From contig NZ_JAHUWK010000006.1 in NCBI RefSeq assembly GCF_019219065.1, positions 124,001-188,000 of the forward strand: a stretch of DNA of 64,000 bases, read 5' to 3'. Both the position numbers and the translations under genes were made by a program. The stretch comes from Duganella sp. sic0402. Lineage in GTDB: Bacteria > Pseudomonadota > Gammaproteobacteria > Burkholderiales > Burkholderiaceae_D. Of this stretch, positions 21,096 to 29,184 are shown one piece after another; within the stretch, counting starts at the first letter, position 1; every line of letters starts with the position of its first letter. A model generated the notes under the pieces. That model saw nothing but the letters and a program-made list of their open reading frames with translations. It was not told the DNA's origin and did not search any database.

Positions 21096-21147
21096 GGTCA
21101 GTTCTGCCAAACGTACACGAGCTCGTGTACGTTTGGCGGAACTGACC
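21096..21147. repeat. 52-bp near-perfect palindrome between convergent genes
   Basis: Two 26-bp arms (21096-21121 and 21122-21147) are complementary except for one position, a G-U wobble in RNA. The centre is the perfect palindrome CGTACACGAGCTCGTGTACG. On the minus strand it is followed by CCCGGTTTTTTAG, so it can act as an intrinsic terminator for the DUF1841 gene, and it may also stop the cytochrome operon. The length and perfection suggest a REP-like repeat family rather than a simple terminator. Confidence 0.7.
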
Positions 21148-21154
21148 GCGGAGT

Positions 21155-21580
21155 TTAGAGGCGGCGCTGGATGGCTTCGAGGTAGGCGGCGGCGTCGGGT
21201 GGGGTGCCGGTGCGCTGGGCGTTCCAGATCATTTCGCCCAGGCATTCCATGATTTCGTGCTGCGCCGCATGGGCGTCGTCCAGCTTCAACGTCAGCTGGG
21301 TGGCCAGCGCGCGGATGCCGGGCGGCTGGTCGATCGAGATCTGCTCGTCGATCGACAGGTGCATCGACAAATGTAAAAACGGATTGGCTTGCGCGCCTTC
21401 GACTTGATAGTCGCGCGTTAAGGCAGTGTCGACGTCGGCCAGCACATCGTGGTATTCGGGATGGTGGCGTATCCAGTCGGCCGCCATGGTTTCGATCGGC
21501 GTCAGTGGCGCGCGCGCCTGTTGCTTGCGGTAGGCGTCGCAGAAGAAGCGGCGCACATCGTCGGAAGAGGGATTAAACAT
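21155..21580 (-). CDS. DUF1841 family protein
   Basis: A 141-residue conserved cytoplasmic protein of unknown function. The opening MFNPSSDDVRRFFCDAYRKQ, the segment ETMAADWIRHHPEYHDVL and the FLHLSMHLSIDEQISIDQPP block match the DUF1841 family of beta- and gammaproteobacteria. It is mostly helical with no membrane segment. It is flanked by a hairpin terminator upstream (from rppH) and the 52-bp palindrome downstream, so it is probably monocistronic. Confidence 0.85.
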   Translation of the reverse strand: MFNPSSDDVRRFFCDAYRKQQARAPLTPIETMAADWIRHHPEYHDVLADVDTALTRDYQVEGAQANPFLHLSMHLSIDEQISIDQPPGIRALATQLTLKLDDAHAAQHEIMECLGEMIWNAQRTGTPPDAAAYLEAIQRRL

Positions 21581-21593
21581 AGGCCGCCATTGT

Positions 21594-21632
21594 ACGGAAA
21601 AAAAACGGGACCGTCAGAGACGGTCCCGTTTT
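21594..21632. terminator. Intrinsic terminator after rppH
   Basis: CGGGACCGTC (21606-21615) and GACGGTCCCG (21619-21628) form a 10-bp stem with a 3-base loop. On the minus strand it is followed by eight T's (A run at 21598-21605), placing it just after the rppH stop at 21637. The plus strand also has TTTT, so it may act weakly both ways. Confidence 0.88.
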
Positions 21633-21636
21633 GGCA

Positions 21637-22266
21637 TCAGGCGCTGTTTTTCTGTTCAGCCGCCGGTTCGGCGCAAGCGCAGTCGTCCGTGGTGGGCGGC
21701 AGCGGCTTGGGCGCCGGCGTCGCGCTGTTGCGCGGCGCGTGCGGCTGGCGCAGGTAGCGCGAGCCGTGGTGGCGGCGGTCGTGGCCGTTGGCCGGCCAGG
21801 TCAGGAAGCGCGACAACTCCTGCAGCGCGCGCTGGTAGACGTCGCGCTTGAATTCGATCACCACGTCCAGCGGCACCCAGTAGTCATGCCAGCGCCAGGC
21901 GTCGAACTCCGGATGGTCGGTCAGGCGCAGGTTGACGTCGTTATCGCGCGCACACATGCGCAGCAGGAACCAGATCTGTTTCTGGCCACGGTAGTGGCCG
22001 CGGATTTCCCGCTTGATGAAATGGTCCGGCACCTCATAGCGCAGCCAGTCGCGGGTGCGACCGACAATCTTGACGTGCTCGGCCCGCAGACCGATTTCCT
22101 CCTCCAGCTCGCGATACATCGCCTGCTCTGGCGTCTCTCCATACTTGATGCCGCCTTGCGGAAATTGCCATGAGTGCTCACGCACCCGCTTGCCCCACCA
22201 CACCTCGTTCTGGGCGTTCAGCAGGATGATGCCGACGTTGGGCCGAAACCCTTCACGATCGAGCAT
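21637..22266 (-). CDS. rppH: RNA pyrophosphohydrolase (Nudix)
   Basis: RppH removes pyrophosphate from the 5' end of mRNAs and so triggers decay. The 209-residue protein starts [17 protein letters not shown] and has an intact Nudix box, [20 protein letters not shown] then IGL. The RppH-specific blocks [10 protein letters not shown] and [11 protein letters not shown] are present. A C-terminal tail of about 45 residues, His/Pro/Ala-rich with one CAC motif, follows the domain and is probably disordered. The start at 22266 is chosen over 22278 (adds MRCN). It is divergent from proS. Confidence 0.94.
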   Translation of the reverse strand: MLDREGFRPNVGIILLNAQNEVWWGKRVREHSWQFPQGGIKYGETPEQAMYRELEEEIGLRAEHVKIVGRTRDWLRYEVPDHFIKREIRGHYRGQKQIWFLLRMCARDNDVNLRLTDHPEFDAWRWHDYWVPLDVVIEFKRDVYQRALQELSRFLTWPANGHDRRHHGSRYLRQPHAPRNSATPAPKPLPPTTDDCACAEPAAEQKNSA

Positions 22267-22468
22267 ATTGCACCTCAAACTTTCTGCGACTGTGCCCCCG
22301 TCTTATATTTTTGCCCACAAAACGGCACACCGACAGCGTTTTCGGGGTACGAAAACGGCCGGAGGGCCCTGATTTGAACGCATTTGTATAAAGTATGGGT
22401 GCATCAGCCAGCTAATCCTTTAAAATTAGGTTGATTATAACTCTCTCTTTTTAAAAAGAATTCACCGT

Positions 22469-24205
22469 ATGCGCGCGTCACGTTTTTTTATTTCCACGCT
22501 TAAAGAAGCTCCTTCGGATGCCGAGATCGTCAGCCATCAGTTAATGATGCGCGCCGGCATGATCAAACGCCTGGGTTCGGGCATTTACACCTACATGCCG
22601 ATGGGCCTGAAAATCATCCGCAAGGTTGAAGCCATCGTGCGCGAGGAAATGAACCAGTCGGCCGCCATCGAGCTGCTGATGCCCCTGATCCAGCCGGCCG
22701 AGCTGTGGCAGGAAACTGGCCGCTGGGACAAGATGGGCGCCGAACTGCTGCGCATCAAGGACCGTCACGGCCGCGAATTCGCCTTCCAGCCGACTGCTGA
22801 AGAAGTGATCACCGATGTTGTCCGTTCGGAAATCAAATCCTACCGCCAGCTGCCGTTGAATTTTTACCACATCCAGACCAAATTCCGCGACGAGCGCCGT
22901 CCACGCTTCGGCCTGATGCGCGGCCGCGAGTTCACCATGAAGGACGCGTACTCCTTCGACCGTGACCTGGCCGGCATGCAAGCCTCGTACAAAATCATGT
23001 ACGACGCCTATGTACGTATTTTCAACCGTTTTGGTTTGAAGTTCCGTGCGGTAGCAGCCGATAACGGCGCGATCGGCGGTACCGGTTCGCACGAATTCCA
23101 CGTCATCGCCAGCACCGGCGAGGACGCGCTGGTGTACTGCCCGACCTCCGATTACGCCGCCAATATGGAAGCGGCCGAAGCGTTGCCGGTCAATGCCAGC
23201 CGTCCTGCCGCCGCGCAGCCGCTGACCAAGGTGGAAACGCCAAACGCCACCAAGTGCGAGCTGGTGGCCGAGCAGCTGAAACAGCCGCTGTCGCAGACCG
23301 TGAAAACCCTGGCGCTGACCGTCGAGAATGAAGCCGACGGTAAAGTGACTAAACAGTATTTCATGTTGTTGTTGCGTGGCGACCACGAACTCAACGACAT
23401 CAAGGCCGGCAAAGTGCCGGGCCTGGCGGCGCACCGCTTCTCGACCGAAGCGGAAATCCTGGAAGTCTACGGCTGCGTGCCTGGCTACCTGGGCCCGATC
23501 GGCACCAAGGCTCCGGTCACCGTGGTGGCCGACCGCAGTGTCGCCAACATGGCGGACTTCATTTGCGGCGCGAATGATGCCGGCTACCACTACACCGGCG
23601 CCAACTGGGGCCGCGACACTGCCGAGCCAACCATTGTGGCCGACCTGCGCAATGTGGTCGAAGGCGACGCCTCGCCGGACGGCAAGGGCGTGCTGGCGAT
23701 CGAGCGCGGCATCGAAGTGGGCCACGTGTTCCAGCTGGGCACGGCCTACTCGGAAGCGATGAAGGCCACCTTCCTCGACGAAAACGGCAAACCTGCGCCG
23801 CTGCAGATGGGCTGCTACGGCATCGGCATCACCCGCATCCTGGGCGCCGCGATCGAGCAGAACTTCGACGACAAGGGCATTGTGTGGCCGACCGCGCTGG
23901 CGCCGTTCGAACTGGTACTGTGCCCGATGGGCATGGACCGCAGCGAAGCGGTGAAAGAAACGGCCGAGAAGCTGTACGCCGAAGCAGTCGCGGCCGGCAT
24001 CGACGTGATCCTGGACGACCGCGGCCAGCGTCCGGGCCAGATGTTTGCCGACTGGGAGCTGATCGGCGTGCCGCACCGCGTGGTGATCGGCGACCGTGGC
24101 CTGAAAGAAGGCAAGCTGGAATACCAGGGCCGCCGCGACACCGAAGCGACTGCCGTGCCGGTGGCCGAGGTGCTGGCCTTCATCAAAGGCAAACTGGCGC
24201 AGTGA
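22469..24205 (+). CDS. proS: Prolyl-tRNA synthetase
   Basis: ProRS charges tRNA-Pro in the cytoplasm. The 578-residue protein is the bacterial type with an editing insertion: class II motif 1 region ([20 protein letters not shown]), motif 2 ([20 protein letters not shown]), the INS editing domain (about residues 225-405, including the GTGSHEFHV border), motif 3 ([20 protein letters not shown]) and the anticodon-binding domain at the end. Length is normal. The leader is AT-rich and divergent from rppH. The lytic transglycosylase gene overlaps its stop by one base. Confidence 0.97.
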   Translation: MRASRFFISTLKEAPSDAEIVSHQLMMRAGMIKRLGSGIYTYMPMGLKIIRKVEAIVREEMNQSAAIELLMPLIQPAELWQETGRWDKMGAELLRIKDRHGREFAFQPTAEEVITDVVRSEIKSYRQLPLNFYHIQTKFRDERRPRFGLMRGREFTMKDAYSFDRDLAGMQASYKIMYDAYVRIFNRFGLKFRAVAADNGAIGGTGSHEFHVIASTGEDALVYCPTSDYAANMEAAEALPVNASRPAAAQPLTKVETPNATKCELVAEQLKQPLSQTVKTLALTVENEADGKVTKQYFMLLLRGDHELNDIKAGKVPGLAAHRFSTEAEILEVYGCVPGYLGPIGTKAPVTVVADRSVANMADFICGANDAGYHYTGANWGRDTAEPTIVADLRNVVEGDASPDGKGVLAIERGIEVGHVFQLGTAYSEAMKATFLDENGKPAPLQMGCYGIGITRILGAAIEQNFDDKGIVWPTALAPFELVLCPMGMDRSEAVKETAEKLYAEAVAAGIDVILDDRGQRPGQMFADWELIGVPHRVVIGDRGLKEGKLEYQGRRDTEATAVPVAEVLAFIKGKLAQ

Positions 24206-24804
24206 TGAACGCGCTGCGGCGGCGGACGCTGGCGGCGCTGCTGCTGGCGCTGGCCGTCCCGGCGGCGCTGGCCGGCAATCAGAAGGAGGAAGCGCTGGCC
24301 GACTCGGTGCGGCTGGCGCTGTCCAACGCCATCAAGGATGCGACCCCGCCCACGCCCGCCTTCCGCAATCCCTCCGATCAGGCGCAGTACCGCAACTGGC
24401 TGGAGACCATGTCGCACCGGCTACAGCGCAAGCTGCCGGACCGGCAGACCCGCAACGAATTCCTGGCCACCGCCTGGTATGAGGCGCGCCGCGCCGGCCT
24501 CGATCCTGGCCTGGTGCTGGGCTTGATACAGGTGGAGTCGGCTTACCGCAAATACGCGGTGTCGATCGCCGGCGCGCGCGGCTATATGCAGGTGATGCCG
24601 TTCTGGACCAATGTGATCGGCGACCGCGACCGGCGCGCGCTGTTTGATATGCAGACCAATCTGCGCTACGGCTGTTCTATCCTGCGCATGTATATCGACA
24701 TGGAGGCGGGCAATCTGTTCCTGGCTTTGGGGCGTTACAATGGTAGCCGCGGCAAGCCCGAATATCCGAACGCCGTGCTCAAGGCATGGAATAACTGGAA
24801 ATAA
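24205..24804 (+). CDS. Lytic transglycosylase (SLT domain)
   Basis: A 199-residue exported peptidoglycan-cleaving enzyme. The signal peptide ([20 protein letters not shown] ending ALA) is followed by a Slt70-type catalytic domain. The catalytic Glu is in LGLIQVESAYRKYAVS, and GARGYMQVMPFW and ALGRYNGSRG complete the fold. The ATG overlaps the proS stop (TGATG), so it is coupled to proS. The start at 24205 gives a proper signal peptide, and longer frames inside proS are rejected. A strong terminator follows at once. Confidence 0.9.
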   Translation: MNALRRRTLAALLLALAVPAALAGNQKEEALADSVRLALSNAIKDATPPTPAFRNPSDQAQYRNWLETMSHRLQRKLPDRQTRNEFLATAWYEARRAGLDPGLVLGLIQVESAYRKYAVSIAGARGYMQVMPFWTNVIGDRDRRALFDMQTNLRYGCSILRMYIDMEAGNLFLALGRYNGSRGKPEYPNAVLKAWNNWK

Positions 24805-24806
24805 AA

Positions 24807-24832
24807 AACCGGGGAAGTCCCCGGTTTTTTTT
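24807..24832. terminator. Bidirectional intrinsic terminator
   Basis: AACCGGGGA (24807-24815) pairs with TCCCCGGTT (24818-24826) around a 2-base loop. Eight T's follow on the plus strand and six A's precede (T's on the minus strand). It lies between the convergent transglycosylase and SWIB genes and should serve both. Confidence 0.9.
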
Positions 24833-24837
24833 GTCTC

Positions 24838-25209
24838 TTATTTCAGGTGGTCGGAAATGAGCTTGGTCATTTCGAACATGGAAACCTGAGCTTTGCCGCC
24901 GAATACGGCTTTCAGTTTATCGTCCGCATTGATGTTGCGGCGGTTGGCCGCATCTTGCAGATCGTGTTTCTTGATGTATTCCCACACTTTCTTGGTGACT
25001 TCGGTGCGCGGCAGAGGCGCGGCACCCACGACGGCAGCCAGGGAGGCGGATGGCGTCAGCGCTTTCATGAAAGCGGCGTTAGGTTTGCGTGCTGCTGGTG
25101 CTTTTTTCACTGCTGGTTTAGCTGCTGCTTTTACGGGTGCTGCTGCTTTCTTCACGGCAGGTTTTGCTGCCGGTTTCTTAGCAGGTGCTGCTTTTTTGGC
25201 TGTTGCCAT
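24838..25209 (-). CDS. SWIB/MDM2 domain protein with histone H1-like N-terminal tail
   Basis: A 123-residue basic protein. The first ~43 residues are a Lys/Ala/Pro tail (MATAKKAAPAKKPAAKPAVK ...) like bacterial H1-type DNA-binding tails. Residues about 45-123 form a SWIB fold: ALTPSASLAAVVGAAPLPRT, VTKKVWEYIKKHDLQDAANR, INADDKLKAVFGGKAQVSMF. Such SWIB proteins occur in chlamydiae and many betaproteobacteria and are thought to bind DNA or chromatin-like nucleoid, with unknown detail. A GGAGG sits before the ATG. Its tail resembles the H1-like protein encoded at 47164. Confidence 0.9.
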   Translation of the reverse strand: MATAKKAAPAKKPAAKPAVKKAAAPVKAAAKPAVKKAPAARKPNAAFMKALTPSASLAAVVGAAPLPRTEVTKKVWEYIKKHDLQDAANRRNINADDKLKAVFGGKAQVSMFEMTKLISDHLK

Positions 25210-25322
25210 ATTCGAGCCTCCTTAACGAACACATAGAAAATTGCGCAATTGATCGCACCGGGTAATATTGGTGGGGATTTAAGCAGTACGCAAGTGTTTT
25301 TCGCGTTTTTTCCCGGAAACAC

Positions 25323-25356
25323 CACGTAAACACGGGGCTAAACCGGGGTTTACGTG
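25323..25356. other. Stem-loop between ffh and the SWIB gene
   Basis: CACGTAAAC (25323-25331) and GTTTACGTG (25348-25356) form a 9-bp stem with a 16-base GC-rich loop. It lies 22 bases past the ffh stop in the direction of transcription. There is no following T-run, so it may be an mRNA 3' stabiliser or an operator rather than an intrinsic terminator. Confidence 0.35.
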
Positions 25357-25378
25357 ATTTGAGGCGCATTCAAGCAGC

Positions 25379-26746
25379 TTAACGCAGGCCCGGCATCATG
25401 CCCTTCATCGAGCGCATCATTTTCATCATGCCGCCGCCCGATAGCTTTTTCATCATGGTTTGCATCTGCTCGAACTGGTTCAGCATGCGGTTGACTTCCT
25501 GCACCTGCACGCCGGCGCCGGCCGCGATGCGGCGCTTGCGGGTGGCTTTGATCAGTTCCGGCTTGGCGCGTTCGGCCGCCGTCATCGAGTCGATGATGCC
25601 GACCATGCGGCGCACCTGCTTGTCGGCCTGGTCCATATTGGCGTTGCCGGCCGCCTGCTGGAATTGCGCCGGCAGCTTGTCGACCAGGCTGGCCATGCCG
25701 CCCATTTTTTTCATCTGGCCCAGTTGCGCCTTGAAGTCGTTCATGTCGAACTTGCCGCCCGACTTGACCTTGGCCGCCAGGTCGGCAGCCGCCTTGGCGT
25801 CCACGCCTTTGCGGGCTTCCTCGACCAGCGCGAGGATGTCGCCCATGCCCAGCACGCGGTTGGCCATGCGCGCCGGATCGAACGGCTCCAGGCCGTCGAG
25901 TTTTTCCGAGACGCCGGCAAACTTGATCGGCTTGCCGGTGATGTGGCGCACCGACAGCGCCGCGCCGCCGCGCGCATCGCCGTCCAGCTTGGTCAGCACG
26001 ATGCCGGTCAGCGGCAGCGCGTCGTTGAAGGCCTTGGCGGTGTTGATCGCATCCTGGCCCAGCATGGCGTCGACCACGAACAGGGTTTCCACCGGCTTGA
26101 CCGCGCCGTGCACGGCAGCGATCTCTTTCATCATTTCTTCATCGATGCCGAGACGGCCGGCGGTGTCGATGATCAGCACGTCGTGGTAGTGCTTTTTGGC
26201 CCAGTCCAGCGCGGCCAGCGCGATATCGACCGGCTTGTCCTGCGCGGTGGACGGGAAGAAGTCGGCGCCGACCTGGCTGGTCACCGATTGCAGCTGGGCG
26301 ATCGCGGCAGGGCGATACACGTCGGCCGACACCGTCAGCACTTTCTTTTTCTTTTCTTCCTTCAGGTACTTGGCCAGCTTGCCGACGGTGGTGGTCTTAC
26401 CCACACCTTGCAGGCCGGCCATCAGGATGATCGCCGGCGGCTGCTGGGCAAAGCTGATCTGCGCCGCTTCCGGGCCGAGGTCGGCGCCCATCAGCGCCGC
26501 CAGTTCGCGCTGCACCACGCCGACCAGCGCCTGGCCCGGCGACAGCGAGGCGATCACTTCTTCGCCCAGCGCTTTCTCTTTGACGCGGGAGATGAATTCG
26601 CGCACGGCCGGCAGGGCGACGTCGGCCTCCAGCAGCGCCATGCGCACTTCGCGCAGCATCTCGGCGGTGTTGGCTTCGGTCAGGCGGGCCTCGCCGCGCA
26701 TGGTCTTGACGACCTTGGCAAGGCGTTGAGTCAGATTATCTAGCAT
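25379..26746 (-). CDS. ffh: Signal recognition particle protein
   Basis: Ffh binds 4.5S RNA and signal sequences and delivers ribosomes to FtsY at the membrane. The 455-residue protein has the helical N domain (MLDNLTQRLAKVVKTMRGEA), the G domain with GLQGVGKTTTVGKLAKY, DTAGR, TKLDGDARGGAALS, and the Met-rich M domain at the end (MLNQFEQMQTMMKKLSGGGM to MPGLR). The start MLDNL at 26746 is the family start; 42 upstream in-frame residues are rejected. It is divergent from the gene at 26927. Confidence 0.97.
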   Translation of the reverse strand: MLDNLTQRLAKVVKTMRGEARLTEANTAEMLREVRMALLEADVALPAVREFISRVKEKALGEEVIASLSPGQALVGVVQRELAALMGADLGPEAAQISFAQQPPAIILMAGLQGVGKTTTVGKLAKYLKEEKKKKVLTVSADVYRPAAIAQLQSVTSQVGADFFPSTAQDKPVDIALAALDWAKKHYHDVLIIDTAGRLGIDEEMMKEIAAVHGAVKPVETLFVVDAMLGQDAINTAKAFNDALPLTGIVLTKLDGDARGGAALSVRHITGKPIKFAGVSEKLDGLEPFDPARMANRVLGMGDILALVEEARKGVDAKAAADLAAKVKSGGKFDMNDFKAQLGQMKKMGGMASLVDKLPAQFQQAAGNANMDQADKQVRRMVGIIDSMTAAERAKPELIKATRKRRIAAGAGVQVQEVNRMLNQFEQMQTMMKKLSGGGMMKMMRSMKGMMPGLR

Positions 26747-26865
26747 GGTGATCGATCTTCGTGGTGGCGCCGGCCGCGCGGCCGGACATGACAATGGCCG
26801 CCATTTTACCGCATCGCTTGCGGCTTCACCATTGAGCGGATTGCCAAAAAATATACAGTTTCTCG

Positions 26866-26894
26866 TTGACAATATTCTCGGCCACAGGCATGGT
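26866..26894 (+). promoter_or_regulatory. Possible promoter of the DUF898/M48 pair
   Basis: A perfect TTGACA -35 hexamer lies at 26866-26871, and 17 bases later CATGGT (26889-26894) would be a poor -10. It is 33 bp upstream of the ATG at 26927. The -35 is convincing, the -10 is not. Confidence 0.3.
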
Positions 26895-26926
26895 GTTGCT
26901 TTCTATTTAAGTATGGGGTGGTGAGT

Positions 26927-27949
26927 ATGGAGCAGTTACTGGAACCGGCCGCGCCGCAGCGCATCAAGTTTCATGCAACCGGCAGCGAATATTTCCGCAT
27001 CTGGATAGTCAACCTGTTGCTGACCATCGTCACGCTGGGGATTTATTCGGCCTGGGCCAAGGTGCGCCGCAACCAATATATGTACTCGTGCACCGAGCTG
27101 GCCGGCGCCAGTTTTGAATACCACGGCAAGCCGCTGGCCATCCTCAAAGGCCGCATCATCGCGCTGGTGCTGATCGTCGGCTATAACGTGGCGTTCCAGG
27201 TGTCGCCGCTGGCGGGCCTGCTGATGGTGCTGCTGCTGGCGGTGGTGATGCCGTGGCTGGTGCTGAACAGCCTGAAGTTCCGCCTGTATAACACCAGCTA
27301 CCGGGGCATCCGCTTCGGCTTCGACGGCACGCCCAAGCAGGCCTACTTCCACTTTCTGCTGCTGCCGCTGCTGTACCTGATCAGCCTCACGCTGGCGCTG
27401 CCATTCGTACACCAGCGCATCAAGCAATTCCAGCATACCGAAAGCCGCTATGGCGCCCAGCATTTCAACTTCAGCGCCAGCGTCGGCAGTTTCTATCAGT
27501 GCTATCTGGTGCTGCTGGGGATGATCGTGGTCGGCGGCATTGCTGCGGCGCTGCTCGGCGCTTCCGCCGGCGCGCTGCTGGCCTCGCCGGCCGCCGCGGT
27601 GGGGGTAATCGGCCTGGCCTATGTGTATATGGCGCTGCTGGTGCCGGTCTTCCTGGCGCTGATCCAGAACCTGATCTGGAACCACACCGGCCTGGGCGAA
27701 CACCGCTTCCAGTCGGACCTGAAGTGGAACAAGGTCGCCGGCATCATGCTGACCAATGTGCTGGGCATCGTATTCACGCTGGGCCTGTTCACGCCGTTCG
27801 CGGTGGTGCGCTGGCAGCGTTACCGGCTGGAGTCGCTGTCGCTGCAGCCTGCCGGCAGCCTGGACGAATTCGTGGCAGGCGCGAATGACGGCGTCGGCGC
27901 CACCGGCGAAGGCGCGGCTGACATGCTGGACTTCGACCTGGCGATGTGA
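26927..27949 (+). CDS. DUF898/YjgN-family inner-membrane protein
   Basis: A 340-residue polytopic membrane protein of the YjgN (DUF898) family, function unknown. It has the family opening IKFHATGSEYFRIWIVNLLL and the repeated TLGIYSAWAKVRRNQYMYSC / TLGLFTPFAVVRWQRYRLES pattern at both ends. About seven hydrophobic segments lie between. The ATG at 26927 is chosen; a GTG nine bases earlier is possible. The stop TGA overlaps the ATG of the M48 peptidase gene, a pairing seen widely in proteobacteria, which suggests a joint membrane-quality role. Confidence 0.88.
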   Translation: MEQLLEPAAPQRIKFHATGSEYFRIWIVNLLLTIVTLGIYSAWAKVRRNQYMYSCTELAGASFEYHGKPLAILKGRIIALVLIVGYNVAFQVSPLAGLLMVLLLAVVMPWLVLNSLKFRLYNTSYRGIRFGFDGTPKQAYFHFLLLPLLYLISLTLALPFVHQRIKQFQHTESRYGAQHFNFSASVGSFYQCYLVLLGMIVVGGIAAALLGASAGALLASPAAAVGVIGLAYVYMALLVPVFLALIQNLIWNHTGLGEHRFQSDLKWNKVAGIMLTNVLGIVFTLGLFTPFAVVRWQRYRLESLSLQPAGSLDEFVAGANDGVGATGEGAADMLDFDLAM

Positions 27950-28974
27950 TGGACGCCGACATCACCGGCAAGCCGGTCGACGCTGCCTATTTCGACGGCC
28001 ACAGCTCGCGCCTGCACCGCGTCACGCTGCAAGTGCGCGACGGCGTGGCGCAGGTGCGCGGCGAGGCCGAGCGCGACAGCCCGCTGGCCGAGCTGCGCGT
28101 GTCCGAACGCAGCGTGCACGCGCTGCGCAAGATCACCTTTCCGGACGGCGCCTATCTGGAAGTGCGCGACCTGCAAGGACTGGCGTCGCTGCTGCACAGC
28201 ACCGGCCACGCCGACGGCTGGGTGGTGCGCTTGCAGCAAAGCTGGCGCGGCGCGCTGGCTGCCGCTGTCGGCACCTTGGCGGTGATCGGCCTTGGCTATG
28301 TGTATGTGCTGCCGGCGGCGGCCGATCTGCTGGCGCGCAATATGCCGGCCAGCATGGAGCAGCAACTGGGGCAGGGTGTGCTGGCTACGCTGGACCGGCA
28401 TATGTTCGAGCCGTCGCGCTTTTCCGAGCAGCGCATGGCGGCGCTGAGCGAGCGCTTCCGCCAGTTGCAGCCGCCCGGCGGCGAAGCGCCCAGCTGGCGG
28501 CTGGTGTTCCGCAAGAGCCGCATCGGCCCCAACGCCTTCGCGCTGCCGTCCGGCGACATCGTGCTGACCGACGAAATGGTGCGGTTGCTGGAGGATGACG
28601 AGGCGGTGATGGGCGTGCTGGCGCACGAGCTGGGCCATTTGCACCAGCACCACATCACCCGCCGCATCATCCAGGGCGCGGTGGTGGCGAGCAGCGCGGC
28701 AATGCTGTTCGGCGATGTGTCGTCGCTGCTGACGGCGGCGCCGGCGGCGCTGGTCGACATGAAATATTCGCGCGACGCCGAACGCGACGCCGACGCTTAC
28801 GCGATCGCCATGCTGCGCCACAACGGCGTGCCGCTGGAGCATCTGCTGACGGTGTTCGAGCGGCTGCACAAATTCGAGCAGCAGCACGGATTGGAGATGG
28901 CGGATTATCTGTCCAGCCATCCGGCCGGCGCCGAACGTATCGAGCGCGTGCGCGCCGCCATGCGCCAGCAGTAA
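27949..28974 (+). CDS. M48-family metallopeptidase
   Basis: A 341-residue membrane-bound zinc peptidase. An N-terminal cytoplasmic-type domain (about 1-95) is followed by one membrane helix (GALAAAVGTLAVIGLGYVYV). The M48 catalytic domain has HELGH with His226 as zinc ligand, and the third ligand is in YSRDAERDADAYAIAML. Substrates are probably misfolded or damaged envelope proteins, by analogy with BepA/HtpX relatives. It is coupled to the DUF898 gene by a TGATG overlap. A GTG three bases upstream is an alternative start. Confidence 0.9.
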   Translation: MDADITGKPVDAAYFDGHSSRLHRVTLQVRDGVAQVRGEAERDSPLAELRVSERSVHALRKITFPDGAYLEVRDLQGLASLLHSTGHADGWVVRLQQSWRGALAAAVGTLAVIGLGYVYVLPAAADLLARNMPASMEQQLGQGVLATLDRHMFEPSRFSEQRMAALSERFRQLQPPGGEAPSWRLVFRKSRIGPNAFALPSGDIVLTDEMVRLLEDDEAVMGVLAHELGHLHQHHITRRIIQGAVVASSAAMLFGDVSSLLTAAPAALVDMKYSRDAERDADAYAIAMLRHNGVPLEHLLTVFERLHKFEQQHGLEMADYLSSHPAGAERIERVRAAMRQQ

Positions 28975-29011
28975 AACCCGCGCCGCGCCGCCTGCCAGGG
29001 CGCGGGGTGGA

Positions 29012-29041
29012 TTGCCATGAGGCTAACACTGCGGTTAAAAT
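29012..29041 (+). promoter_or_regulatory. Promoter of the macAB-like operon
   Basis: TTGCCA (29012-29017, five of six) and TAAAAT (29036-29041, five of six) are separated by 18 bases. Transcription would start near 29048, leaving a leader of about 137 bases. The -10 runs directly into the Fur-like palindrome. Confidence 0.55.
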
Positions 29042-29057
29042 GAGAACAGTTCTTATT
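29039..29057. promoter_or_regulatory. Candidate Fur box over the macA start site
   Basis: AATGAGAACAGTTCTTATT is a 19-bp near-perfect palindrome, with one mismatched pair apart from the centre. It has the form of the Fur box variant AATGAGAA-N3-TTCTCATT. It overlaps the end of the -10 hexamer and the expected start site, the classic position for iron-dependent repression. Identification as Fur rather than another regulator is inference. Confidence 0.55.
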
Positions 29058-29184
29058 TGCCGCCCCTCGCGCCGCCGCAATCCGTCTTCGCCAGCCACTC
29101 CCCTTTAGCCAGCCTCCGTCGCCTGTGCCGCCGCTTATGCGGCGCGCCGCGACGGCGCGTCTATTTCTGATCAAGGAGTGATGG

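Noticed and set aside
22380..22468. Possible riboswitch or T-box ahead of proS
   Set aside because: Only weak AT-rich stems (for example CTAAT...ATTAG near 22412-22428) are seen. No antiterminator or T-box motif is present.
26918..26926. GTG start nine bases upstream for the DUF898 gene
   Set aside because: The ATG at 26927 is the simpler start and keeps the family-like N-terminus; the difference is three residues only.
28975..29184. A gene between the M48 peptidase and macA
   Set aside because: No frame with a domain or ribosome site. The region is explained by promoter, Fur-type box and leader.
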